Under the pieces are notes generated by a model. It saw only the letters and a list, made by a program, of their open reading frames with translations. It was not told the DNA's origin and searched no databases. The translations under genes were made by a program, and so were the position numbers. Below are positions 47,937 through 58,632 of a DNA stretch of 64,000 nucleotides, piece by piece. Positions within the stretch are counted from its first letter, which is position 1, and the number at the start of each line of letters is the position of its first letter. Source of the stretch: Trichosporon coremiiforme (lineage: Eukaryota > Basidiomycota > Tremellomycetes > Trichosporonales > Trichosporonaceae). The stretch is taken from contig BCJJ01000012.1 in assembly GCA_039545355.1 (NCBI GenBank), forward strand, positions 1,381,067 through 1,445,066. The letters run 5' to 3'.

Positions 47937-50769
47937 ATGCCTCGGGAAGGAGTGCCGCAAGAGGTGGGCCCGCTGCTGGCCGCCGAAATCGCCATCGAGT
48001 AGTGAGTTGGAACGTGTGACCAGCGAACCTGCGCCCTGGCAGGCATGTGATGTGACAGTTGTCCGATCATCACCGCGCGACGCCCGATTCATCGCGTAAT
48101 TCCGAAAGGTGAAGACTCTTCGCGGTACACTGTGCGATAAGCGCTGTCATGACCCAGTGCTGGCCTCAGGTCCGATCCAGACTGCTGGATAATTCCAGAT
48201 ACGCGATTGCGTCGCGTTGCGTCGCTGCCCGATGGCCGCTCAAGCCCACGTCTGCTGCTCTCTACCAGGATACGGCTACGCAGCTCGAACCGAACCCCGC
48301 CTCACTCACCCGTTCCGCACGGGAGAGCACATGCCGTGTCCATTGCTTTGACCGACGGCGGCGCCCGGGCGTGTCACACCTAGGGTGACGCGGGCGACGA
48401 GACGGTCATCGTTATCGGAAGCCGTCTGCTGGACATATTCGCAATTGAGGAATGGAACGCATACTGACGGACAGCTCCTCGCTTCGCGCACCCGGCAACT
48501 GCCCCGCCGGCATGTACCTCGTCCCGACCCCGGCGGCTCTGACAAAGTGGGCGGGAATGTTCTTCGTACACCGAGGTGAGTCTGCGTTGTGCGATTTGAA
48601 GTCATGCAGAGCGTGCGAGAACTTTAGCTGTCAAGGTGCTCGGCTCCGCGATCCGAGACAGACTCGGGGAAGTGAGCAAACAGGTCGCCCCCCTTTTCTT
48701 ATCGATCGCCGAGAGCCTGACAGACGGTATGCTCGGAAGCGCTCGGACGTGGCCGGATGCTATTTGCATGCCACGCGCGAGCCACCACACAACCGTGTGG
48801 AATGGAAGTTACTGGGAGTCAAGCTCGACTCGTCCAGACCGAGCGCGCGTCGCGAGGTTCTGAGTCCTCACCCCATTTAGCGAACGTCGCCATCGCTGGC
48901 TTCTGAATTGAGTGACATTCCGCGGCACGCAACCTGTCGCGTTGCGTTGGCGCGCACTCTCACGAATCCATCACGCACCCACTGGAAAGACCGGATGGAC
49001 ACTGACCCATGTTACTAGGGCCGTACGCTGGATCCGTGCTCCGTTTCACCCTCACGTTCCCTCTCTCATTCCCCCGAGCTCGGCCCGCCGTGCACTTCGA
49101 GACTGACGTCTTCCACCGTGAGTCCTTATTTCCGGTTTCCTGGCTCCTTTTCGTTCTCTGCGTGAAATCTCGAGGCGCTTGGGTTGGATGGGCCAGACCC
49201 CCCAGTTCTGCGCATTCCGAGGCGTTGGATACCGAGGCGTCCTTGATTACGACCCAGTGTCATCAGTCTGACACTGGGCCGGGGCATGTCTCATGCCTTG
49301 GACACGGACACGATAAGCCCCGTCACCGTGACGCGCGACTGTGTACGGAGGATGGACATGGCGCTCATTGACGTGCCGTGGCCCCTCCGCATCTGATACA
49401 AGCCGTGCGTCGCACCGTCTCGTCGGAGTCGTCGGTTGGGCTCATCAACTCGCCGGTGCCTATTGTGTTCTGTCCAAGAAAGCCTCATTTGATTCATTAT
49501 CGAACATGAGGTCGTACCATGTCGTTAATTGGCTGTGTAATGAGAAGGTGGTGGTGGCGTTGTGTGTGGCACGAGAAACACCCGGATGGCGGCGGTCGGG
49601 CCCGCTCACACCGCTCGGCTTCGGGCGTAAGAAGGTCCTCGACCCCTTTCGGAGACCGTCGTCTTTGCGTTCGCCGCATCAGGTCGATCGGGTTTGGAGG
49701 CTTGGCGATGGAATGGCGTCAACCATCGGACGTGACCGTGGTGCCCGCGTCCACCGATGTGAATCCCACGCCACACTCTACCACCACATGCCGTATCAAT
49801 TCACGGCCAAGCAGCCAAAGCGAGGGGATCGATGGGAACTGGCACGCCTCGCGTGACAGGGATGCAGTGCACAACCGCCGTCCCCGGAGCGCGTCGCGGA
49901 CCATCTGCTGCGGCACCGACGTCATGTGGCGGAGGTCAGTCGTTGCCCACATTCTTCGGCGCCGTGTCCGTTTTTGCAGCTAGCTACGTGTCCGGTCTGG
50001 CCCGCTTCCCCTGCGCAGTCCGTGGCGTCCACTGCCCGACAGACTGGCCCGGACCCAAGCCAGACTCAGTGCCTTCGCCTCGCTTGATTAATTAATCGAA
50101 ACTTCAGTTCCCACTGACAAGACCCCAGCGCTCGTTGATCCTAAGACAAAGGAGTGGATTCCGTGCGGCCGATTCACACACTGGCAGCCCAAGGTAGACC
50201 ATGTAGCGCACCTCCTGCACGCGCTCAAGGCGAGCTTCAAGACCGCAGCCCTCGACGCGGTCAAGGAGGAGGAGGCGGTGAACCGCCAAGTTTGGTCGTG
50301 AGTGATTCCCATGGATCCCCAGCGCGTCGCGGCGTGTTCTCAGCGTGGGGCGGCCGCTGGCGCCGAACACGGGGATTTCGACATTTTCGACATTTCCGGA
50401 TCCTAGCCGGCGAGGGTCCTTCGCACTTGCCCGATGGTACCTTCGGGGCGCCGACTCTGCTTCCAAGTTGTTTGAGTGAGAGGTTCAACTGACACTGGCA
50501 GCATGTACCACCACAGCAAGCAAACGTTCCTTTCTCTGACGGCGCAGCGCGCCCGGCAAACGTCGACGCGTCAGGCGCTCTTTGATGAGTTAGACCCCTC
50601 TAGACAGCGTCAGGTCGTCACTCCCTCGACGCCTAACAGCCAGTCGTCCCCCGCCATGTCTCCCATGGCAAGAGGAGAGTCGGACAAACTCATCCGTTTC
50701 ACTGAGCTCGACGATGCAGAGGTGGGGACGATGTGGGCCGACCTGCGACGCAGCTTGGGCGAGCGCTAA
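47937..50769 (+). CDS. AKTIP/FTS-like ubiquitin E2 variant with expanded introns
   Basis: Model: 47937-48001, 48475-48575, 49019-49117, 50129-50297, 50502-50769 (233 aa). The UBC fold runs from about residue 15 to 165. Diagnostic blocks spliced across four introns are AIEY, CPAGMYLVPTPAALTKW, MFFVHRGPYAGSVLRFTLTF, DVFHPLVDPKTKEW and HLLHALKASFK. They match animal AKTIP (FTS) in order and spacing, including FHPLVDP where true E2 enzymes have HPN and a catalytic Cys. The one nearby Cys (WIPCGRF) is displaced, so it is probably an inactive E2 variant. AKTIP works in the FTS-Hook-FHIP complex linking early endosomes to dynein. Introns are 473, 443, 1011 and 204 nt, about ten-fold the local norm, each with a CTGAC-like or CTAGG-proximal acceptor. 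MAEA follows 308 bp downstream on the same strand. Confidence 0.8.
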
Positions 50770-51077
50770 GCTCACGTGAGCTTGCATCCCAGGAGGAGAT
50801 TACGACCCGTCACGAATCCAGCAACGAGTAGATGTTTATAGATATGTTGTACTTGTGCACTTATGAACTCGATCGGTACACTCGGAGACATCGTTCGCCG
50901 TCATGAGTCGCACTGCACGCGTCGGTGGAGGCCGTGATCATTGCGGAGTGAAGTGGAGGTATATCTGCTTCCGCCGCCATGGGCCGCCACCCACCCCCAT
51001 CTCCACCCCACACAGCAGTGACGTCGGCTGACTTGATGTTCTCGAGCACTGACAGATAACAACATACACCTCTCACC
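50770..51077 (+). promoter_or_regulatory. Promoter region of the MAEA/Gid9 gene
   Basis: 308 bp between two co-oriented genes. Contains TTTATAGATATG at about 50834-50845, possibly part of the polyadenylation region of the preceding gene. No clear TATA box near the MAEA start. Confidence 0.35.
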
Positions 51078-52949
51078 ATGCCGCCAATGAAGCCCGGGAC
51101 GGGGCTTCACGGCCCGCTCCTGCTGGAGGAACCTCTGATCCGCGTGAGTAACCCGTCTGATGGCACAGGTGGAGGTGTTGCCACCGCTGGGAATGTGAAC
51201 AGCGAAAGGCGATGGTCGCACGACGCTGGGCAGCTGTGATGCGTCGACAAAGCTGATACGCAGACACCCTATGAGCTTCTTCGTCGTTCTCACCGAAGCG
51301 CCCAACGCCAGGTCGAGAAGGACTTTGTGAACGTGCAAGCGCAGCTGTCGCAGCTTCTGAAGGCGCTCTCAGGCGACGAGGAGAAGGACAAGGCGCTCTC
51401 GCTCGCCAAGCTGGACACGGCGAGCGAGCGTATCCGCGGCTTGAAGCGGAAGCTGGACGACTTGCAGCCGAACCCCGACCCGGGGTCTCAGAGCCACGTC
51501 ATCCGCGAGCGCATCAAGTATGTCGAGGACGTGCTGCTCGGCACGCGGCTGAAGAAACCGGACGAGGGGCGGGGCAAGCCGGCCGACGTGAGCTACAGGG
51601 AGCGCTCGGAGAGTAAGGAGCAGGAAGGCAAGGAAGGCAAGGAGGAAAAGAAGGGGGAGGACGGACTTGCGGCTCCGCAGCCGGAGAGGGCGGAGAAGCG
51701 CGTCAGCTTCCTCGACGCGGACGGCGACACGCGCGATGCCATCGCCGCCCAGCTCGACACGATCTCGGGCAACACTACGCCCGCAACGCCCGCGAAGCCG
51801 ATGGACGGGTGAGGTCATAGTCTGGATGGTAGCTGACGAAAGTGACCGTACACTCGACAGGTACATCATTGACCACCTCCTGCGCACGGGGCGGATGAAG
51901 ACGGCGCGTGTTCTGGCGGCTAGCTTGGGGATCGAGGACCTCGTCGACCTCAAGCTCTTCGCGGAGCTGTGCCGCATCGAAGCGGCTTTGGTCGAGCGAC
52001 ACTCGGTCGCGGAGGCGCTGGCATGGTGTGGTGAGAACCGCGGCACGCTCAAGAAGATGGACGTGAGTGGGCTCAAGCTGCGAGGCGAGTCTGGTGAGCT
52101 AACCCCAGTCCAATCTCGAGTTCACGCTGCGTCTGCAGGAGTTCATTGAGCTATGCCGTCGGCGTGAAACGGATGCCGCGATCGCGTATGCGCGCAAGAA
52201 CCTCGCGGCGTGGGCGAACACGCACCTCTCCGAGTTTTGCCAGGCTATGACGCTGCTCGCCTTCGGACCGACGACCGGAGTGCCCGCATATCGCGTGAGT
52301 CGGCCGTGTGCTAGCTTTGTGGCGACTGCAGCGCAGCTGACATCAGAAACTGTTCGATTCCTCGCGCTGGCAGACGGTGCGCGCGCAGTTCCGCCGCACC
52401 TTCCTCTCAGTGTATGCGCTGCCGACGCAGAGTCTCCTCGCGCTCTCGCTCTCGGCCGGCTTGTCGAGCCTGAGACTGCCTGCGTGCCAGGCGCAGAGCG
52501 CTCCCGCTCCCCAGTCGCCTGTCGGGACTCGCGAGCCGCTGCCGCCCATCCACCCAATCCTGCCGCCGGTCCCCGGCTTCTCAGCCTTCTTGGGCATGGA
52601 AGCTCTGCCGGAGCTCGAGCGTCCACCGTCACCGGAGGAGGCTGCGCCCAAGACGCCCATCGACGACTCAGACGCGCCCGCCAACGTCGACTGTCCCACC
52701 TGCGCTGAAGACGTCCGCGTGCTCGCGCGCGAGGTGCCGATGGCGCACCACGTCAACTCGACGCTGGTGTGCCGTATCTCGGGCGACGTCATGGACAGCG
52801 ACAACGTGCCGCTCGCGTTCCCGAACGGATGCGTGTATTCGTCTAAGGCGCTCGCCGAGATGGCCAAGAACAACTTTGACGTTTGCATCTGCCCGCGCAC
52901 GCACGAGACGTGTGGCTTCTCAAAGCTCCGCAAGGTGTACATCTCCTAA
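51078..52949 (+). CDS. FYV10: MAEA/Fyv10/Gid9, RING-type subunit of the GID/CTLH E3 ubiquitin ligase
   Basis: Model: 51078-51143, 51264-51808, 51861-52062, 52109-52294, 52347-52949 (533 aa). In yeast Gid9 pairs with Gid2 as the RING heterodimer that ubiquitylates gluconeogenic enzymes; animal MAEA does the same in the CTLH complex. Seen: a coiled-coil N-terminal half with an acidic Lys/Glu insert (about 130-170), LisH at about 205-235 (YIIDHLLRTGRMKTARVL), CTLH at about 240-300 (LEFTLRLQEFIELCRRRE), a CRA part (KLFDSSRWQTVRAQFRRTF), a Pro-rich linker, and a C-terminal RING-Gid domain. The RING shows CPTC, CRISGDVM, LAFPNGCVYSS and CPRTHETCGFS, ending KVYIS. It lacks some zinc ligands of a classical RING, as is normal for MAEA. 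Convergent with the UCH gene, 75 bp apart. Confidence 0.92.
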
Positions 52950-53024
52950 CCCCTCCATCCGTCCATTAGCTCCAATAGTTGTGTTTGTACTGCTCGTTGT
53001 CTCATGTCACATTTGTCTACAGTC

Positions 53025-54063
53025 CTACTCGCCCTGACCGGCCAGCACGATCATGTTGAAGTTGATGTCCCCGTCCGCGCGGTCGATGTACTTGTCCTTG
53101 ACGATCTTGGCGACGTCGGACAGGAGGTCATCGCAGTGTCCCCGGTCAAAGGGGCCCGTACGGCCGCCATCGAGCTCGACGACGCGGTTGTCGCCCTCCT
53201 TGTTCTTAGCCTCGATGAAGGCGATGAAGTGCGTGTCGACGTCGACGTTCTCGGGGACGGCAGACTGCCCACCCTGCGAGGCTGACTCATGCGCTGACTC
53301 GAAGAAGGGACTCGTTTCGAGCAGCTTGGCGCGCGCCATGGCTGTTATGTTAGCTGAGAAGAAGAGGCTGAAGGAGCTTACGATCGAGGTCCTTGCTCTG
53401 CACCTTGAACTGGACCAGCTTGGAGTTCGGCTCCAGGCTGCCCTCGGGCAGGTTCAGGAGCGCGTGCAGGAGGCCAATCGAGCCGCAAGCGTTGGAGATC
53501 TGGCGGTCAGCTGCGTCCAAGAATGGCTGAGCTGTGCTGTGCTCGCCTTCCTCGAGCTCTGCTCTGGTCATCGTCCTCGACGGAGAGTACACAACTCGGT
53601 TGAGTTTGGATCATCGTCGCGAGCTATGTTGCGCAATCCGCATGCCTGCAACACTCACAGTCTGCTTGACCCACCACACGTCGCCGTCAAACTTGTGCTC
53701 TCCTGACTTCTCCTCCTCCTCACGAGCCTGGGCGAGAGCGCCGCGCTGCGGGAAGAGCAGCAGGACAGCACGCACCGGCTGCGGGATGAAGGCGAGGAAC
53801 TCTGGGTCAAGGGAGAAGAGATCCTGGAATGAGAGAGGGGCGGCGGGGAGACCGAGCGGCTGGGACCACTGAATTGTCAGCTAACTCCGGCACTACAAGC
53901 AGCTGCAATCGCAGCACGACCATGGGATAAGGGAGCGTCGTGCGTGAATGTAAATGGATAGGGAAGGGAGACGTACCTCGTTGAACACCTGACGTTAGCT
54001 AGGAGGCAGAGATCAGCAGCTTACTTCCGGGCTAGCCTCGAGCGGGACCCACTTCTGCGGCAT
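53025..54063 (-). CDS. YUH1: Ubiquitin C-terminal hydrolase, peptidase C12 family (Yuh1/UCHL3)
   Basis: Minus-strand exons 54063-54025, 53988-53977 (12 nt), 53868-53659, 53499-53382, 53341-53025 (231 aa). The enzyme removes small adducts from ubiquitin and may process NEDD8/Rub1. The catalytic set is complete: oxyanion Gln86 and Cys92 in KQTISNACGSIG, His164 in THFIAF, Asp184 in VELDGGR. Length matches UCHL3 (about 230 aa). The start MPQKWVPLEASPE followed by VFNE aligns with the family opening (WLPLEANPEVTNQ in animals). This supports the four-codon microexon encoding VFNE, between introns of 36 and 108 nt. Each intron has a GTNNGY donor. It shares a 333-bp divergent promoter with DAD2. Confidence 0.93.
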
Positions 54064-54396
54064 CTTGGACTTGTTTTCGGATGAGAGGAAGGGACGTAGT
54101 ATTAAGATGAGGAAGGAGGATGGATGGAGGTGACTGACGCTTGATGACTGTGTACCGGGTGGGTGGCGGCAATGGCCGGTTGTGACGACACACCACGCGT
54201 TGTTTCTTCCCACGGTGGGCGTTGCCACCAGGCGCGCGGTTTCATGTCAACAAATGCTTACGAACGCGTTTAAACGTCACTGCACCGATCACTGACCTTC
54301 GCGCGCTCGACACATCTACCTTCCTCGCTCCTCTTCATCCTCTCACGATCCAAGACTCCCGCCAGTCTAACGACTGTACATCTCAAGCGAAGCAAC
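54064..54396. promoter_or_regulatory. Divergent promoter between UCH and DAD2
   Basis: 333 bp between opposite start codons. Pyrimidine-rich towards DAD2 (TCTACCTTCCTCGCTCCTC) and purine-rich on the same strand towards UCH, as expected for two leaders. AAACGCGTTT-like palindromic sequence lies near 54262-54275 (ACGCGT, an MCB-type element that in yeasts drives G1/S genes). This would suit a kinetochore gene; its role is inference. Confidence 0.5.
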
Positions 54397-54879
54397 ATGG
54401 CGCAGATCCCCGCCAACCTGCCGCCGTCCCTTCAGTTGCTTCTGCAGAAACAGCAGGAACACTCCGGCCTTCAAGCACTGAGGGAAGCGAGCGGCGACCT
54501 CGTCAAGCGTGTCGAGAAGCTTGCAGAGAGCACGAACGTGATGGCCGACGGTGGCAAGGGTACGTCTGCATGTCTTCATCTCCGCTCCCTCTTCCCCTAT
54601 CCTCTCAACCTCCGTTACGGCGGCAAGCTGACTTCAGCGATCGGAGACGTCATGCAGAACTGGTCGTACGTGTGGACCATCCTTGAGCAGTTGCGTGAGT
54701 AATTGCGGTGCAGGGGCAGGAGGGAGGTGCTGACCGGGTGTACAGAGAACTCGGCGAAGGGAACCGAGGAGGAAGGACCGGAACCTGTCCCGCAGCTTGT
54801 GCGGTTGGCGTACAAGGAGGTTGAGGGAGGGGACGGCGAGCGACCAACCGAGGAGGGGACGAGCGAGCAGCAGCGATGA
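54397..54879 (+). CDS. DAD2: DASH/Dam1 complex subunit Dad2
   Basis: Model: 54397-54559, 54638-54694, 54746-54879 (117 aa). Dad2 is a small coiled-coil subunit of the fungal DASH ring that couples kinetochores to microtubules. The conserved Dad2 region is seen across the first two exons: LQLLLQKQQEHSGLQALRE, LVKRVEKLAESTNVMADGG, then VMQNWSYVWTILEQL. The coiled coil covers about residues 10-75. A short acidic Glu/Gly-rich tail follows. Length is typical of the family. It has two introns (78 and 51 nt). A possible G1/S element lies in the shared promoter. Confidence 0.88.
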
Positions 54880-57817
54880 CATGACTGCCGACATACACTG
54901 TAACATCAAGCTGTATAATGGAATACTACCGACCCCTATCACCACTACGGGTGCACACTTCGGCCTCTCAATGCAGGCGAGGGAAGGCCGTCTCGCGTCT
55001 CGTGACTAATAGCTTACTGGTATGCTAATACTTCTCACTGACGCAGTTGCAGTACTCCGATACTGGACCGTGGGAGCTGCACGGGTGCGGGGAAGGCGTT
55101 TGCGGTTCGCTGTCGGAACGGCGCCGGGTGACTGCCGCTCACAAATGGGCCTCATGTGAACTAGCTTTCAAGGAGCCGAGGCTCTTGACGTTCCGGAAGG
55201 TTGGTGGCATCGTGGCAGAGTATGGACACTAGCGTCCACGCAAGAGACAGGAGGGAGCCTCCAGTGACGACCCACTCCATGAAGTTGTCAGTAACACGTA
55301 TCGGGCTGGTTCGCAGGATCACTGCTCCTTCACATGGCACTGCTAGTAAATTAGTAATCCACTTGTCGCTGTGTTCGCCTGACAAACGGGCCAACGGTCG
55401 AAACTGAGTTTGCCGCAAAATACCGACCACATTCGGTGCGCACTGTTCAGTTGACGGCGGATGGTCCGACGCAGTAGGAGCTGAGTTGATGCGTTAGTTG
55501 GACAGAAGCAAGCGCAGTCAGTGTGTTCTGAACCGATCCGCAACTCTGGAACCGTAACCAGCTGCGGTCGCAGCACTGCATTCACATTCGGCGCACCGCG
55601 GCTTGTTCAGCTGATAACGGGAAGTGGCGCGCCATGACGTCCTAGTGTTATACTTGCGTTAGTACCTTCGCGCGTCAGTATCATCAATGGAGTACTGTGT
55701 TCTAGTTGTAATGAGAAACGGGCATGTTCAGTCACAAGTCAAAACGTTTCCACATATATGCCATGAGTCGTGCCAGTGCGGCTGATCGCCAACCGGGCCA
55801 GCTGCCTCGTTGATCCATCCTTCTTTGGGATCACGTGCCAACAGCCGACCCACGCACGCCGCTCCACCCAGCATGCTCGGATATCGCCCGGGTCTCGCGA
55901 GTCTTGTGACCCTGCGATAAAACTTGGCAGCCTCGCGGAAGCGCTTAAGTGCAGGTGCATGGGTTTAGTGTGAATGCAGGTGAGGCTGAATTGCAGTCGA
56001 CCCCACAATGACCACATCGATGTACCGCCATCACGTCTTGTCTATACAAGTCAGACAGCTCGGCGCCGAGAGACTGTCAGTGGTGTGAGTAAGACGATGC
56101 AGGATCTGTAGGCGGGAAACCCGGCGTACTCGGCGTGCACGGGCGCACGGTCCGGGTCCGAACGTCCGACCTGGTCCCCCGTGCCCTTCGTGCCCTTGTG
56201 CCCTGTGCCTCCGCGGTGCACAACCTAAGCCTAAAGTGATGATCACTTCCAGGCTTGCAGAGGCTCCAGCAGAGAAACGAGGGATTACGAGCCAGGCCCT
56301 TGAACTTTAGGCTCAAGCCGCCCACACCCTCGGGCGAGGGCAGTTGCATGTACGACGTCTTTGAGTACCTCCGTGGCCACTGTAGTGCCTCTGTGGATCA
56401 GCGGAAGCAGACATGCTTCGACTGCCCCGGGCGCCCAGTGGTCGCAATTTCGAGCCAATACCAAGGTCTCCAAGGGCTGGACGAATGTATCGAACGCGCA
56501 ACGAACCCTCTTGCTGCTGCGCACAGGTCGCGTATCAGGCCGTTATCCTGCCATGTCTTCTCGTATCATGTCGACTAGGTCGGCACGCTCTCCTACCAGA
56601 TACTGCAAAGCGCGCAGAGCGGGTATTGCGCAGCGACATGGCTTGCGCCCGGGGACGCCCGGCGGTGCGTATTCAGTGCCAAGCATTTTGCGATGCAGGT
56701 TCTTGTGTCTTTGTTGTCAAATGACAAGACAAGAAGAGAGGCTGACTCTGACCATATCGTCCCATCGGGCGTCGCCGAGCGCGCCGAGCACACGAGCGAG
56801 CATGGCGGCTCGGCGCGGCGCGGCGTGCGGGCGGGCGGAGCGGACACAGCCCGCTCATTGCGGTCACGGGACAGCCAACTGATCCAGAACCCTGCATTGA
56901 TGGGGACCCGCTGAGAAGCAACGCACTGTTGCACCGATATTCTGGAGCGGGACGCGGTGGGTCAGAGGGGAATGGCGGAGGAAGAGAGGCTGACATGCCC
57001 GGCGACCAGTGAGCGACGGAGCTCGCTCGGAGCTGTAGAGCAGTAGTGCAGAGAGTCAAGTCCCCAATGCGATTGTTTCAGCTTAAGTTGGCGCCGTTGA
57101 CTGCTAAGCTAAGCATGCAGTGTAAGGGAGCGCCGATACGAGGTGCCAGTAGAGGAGGGTAAGGAGGAGGGCCGTGCGCGTGCGGCGCCTGGATCCTGGG
57201 TTGTGGTCCACTGGACCTGAGTATCCTGGGCGGTGCTGCTGCGGAGAAAGGAAAGGCGCGTCGAGTTTGCATGAGTCCTTAGCTCGTACGGCGTCCGCCC
57301 GCGGAGTGCACCGGTATCACGGACGGGGTCAAGCGCCCTCGGGCCTGACGCCGTTGCAAAAATTAATTCCACTGTACCCATGGACCCTTTGCGCATGCAA
57401 AGCTGGGTGAATGATCACCGGCACCCACAGCACGCCCAGCTCGCCGGCGCCTCCGTCTGTCCCCAAGCCCGCCCGCCGGCCCGGCGTCAGACTCGCTCTT
57501 TCGATCCCACGTCCCAGCTCCCTGCAAACCGACTCGCCCCCTCGGCGACGGTATGCCGCGCCTGCACCAATCATGCTCCTGAGTTCTTGGCAACGGACCC
57601 AAAGCCGAGCGTACCGAGCACGAATGTTGGGCGGACGAGCACCGTCGCGGTCACAGAGCAAGGCGGCCGCTGTCGTGTGACCGCCAGCCAGCCAGCCCTC
57701 GGCTCGGAGTCCACCTCCCACCGGCCACCCTTTCAGTGTTTAGCTTTCGGCGGAGGTGCAATATCCTAATCTCAGCGCAACCGCACTCACACTGCGAGGA
57801 ACTCGTCGTCCACCCTG
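54880..57817. other. Gene-free spacer
   Basis: About 2.9 kb downstream of DAD2. No domain-bearing ORF, tRNA or mobile-element signal on either strand. Sequence quality resembles the two larger gene-poor stretches. Confidence 0.5.
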
Positions 57818-57847
57818 TACCAGTCCTACCAGTCCTACCAGTCCTAC
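57818..57847 (+). repeat. Three copies of TACCAGTCC
   Basis: Nine-nt direct repeat, three perfect copies plus a partial, in the presumed leader of the Xpt1-like gene. Confidence 0.85.
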
Positions 57848-57882
57848 ACCTACACTTGTCACACTTCACCTCCTCCTCATTT

Positions 57883-57911
57883 ACCACCACCACCACCACC
57901 ACCACCACCAC
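57883..57911 (+). repeat. (ACC)n microsatellite
   Basis: 29 nt of perfect ACC triplets, about 720 bp upstream of the Xpt1-like start codon, in C/A-rich leader-like sequence. Confidence 0.95.
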
Positions 57912-58632
57912 ATACCTCGCTCGATATCGAAATAGCACTGCAGCGCCGCACTCCCCGGCTCGAGTCCCCTGACCCTTCCTCGACCATCGAATTGCCACCC
58001 GACGATATCAAACTTTCGCCAAGCCCCTTTTCTTGGCGGATCTGTCGCAGTCGAGCGACGTCCACCCGGCCACCGCAGCAACACGAGTGCGGGGTATCTC
58101 CCACAAACCATTATCAGTGTCGTGTGAGACACAACCACACACTTCCCGCCCCTCGTCTCCTCAACTATAAGGACACGCCTGGAACGCAGCCTGGAACATC
58201 GCAGCATTACGGCAAAACGGCAATCAAGCATCGCGTCGCAGCATACAGGATCGAGGACGCAGAGGCTGGTACTCTGCGAAATCTATCTTTTGACTTAGTC
58301 ATCGCTACAAACTTATCGTCGGCCCGATTCCTTTCCCCGCGCAGGTCGCAGCAACCTCTACTGCGCAGTCGCAGTTGTATCGCGCCTAGCACACGACTCC
58401 CCTTCCACAGCAAGCACCTCGCCTTCTGTTCATAAACCACTCACATACGCCTGCATAAATCGCATTGCATTTACGACCCCCGCAACGCACTCGCATTCCA
58501 GCATTTCTGACCTAACCCCGCTTATCGCTTCATCGCCTCGGCTCTGATCAGACGACCCGACCACACTAGCTCGACAACAACGGCTACGGCTCCGGCTCGC
58601 TCACAAATTCGGTCCCCATCGCGTTATCGGTT
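57912..58632 (+). promoter_or_regulatory. Probable long leader or promoter of the Xpt1-like gene
   Basis: C/A/T-rich sequence, poor in G, leading up to the ATG at 58633. Several CTATAAG/CATAAA elements occur (for example at 58156-58162), but none is at a diagnostic spacing. It contains no coding exon that I can recognise. Confidence 0.4.

Noticed and set aside
49341..49983. Nested gene in the 1011-nt intron of the AKTIP-like gene
   Set aside because: Two overlapping open frames of 171 and 154 codons have no domain, leader or codon bias; they appear to be chance.
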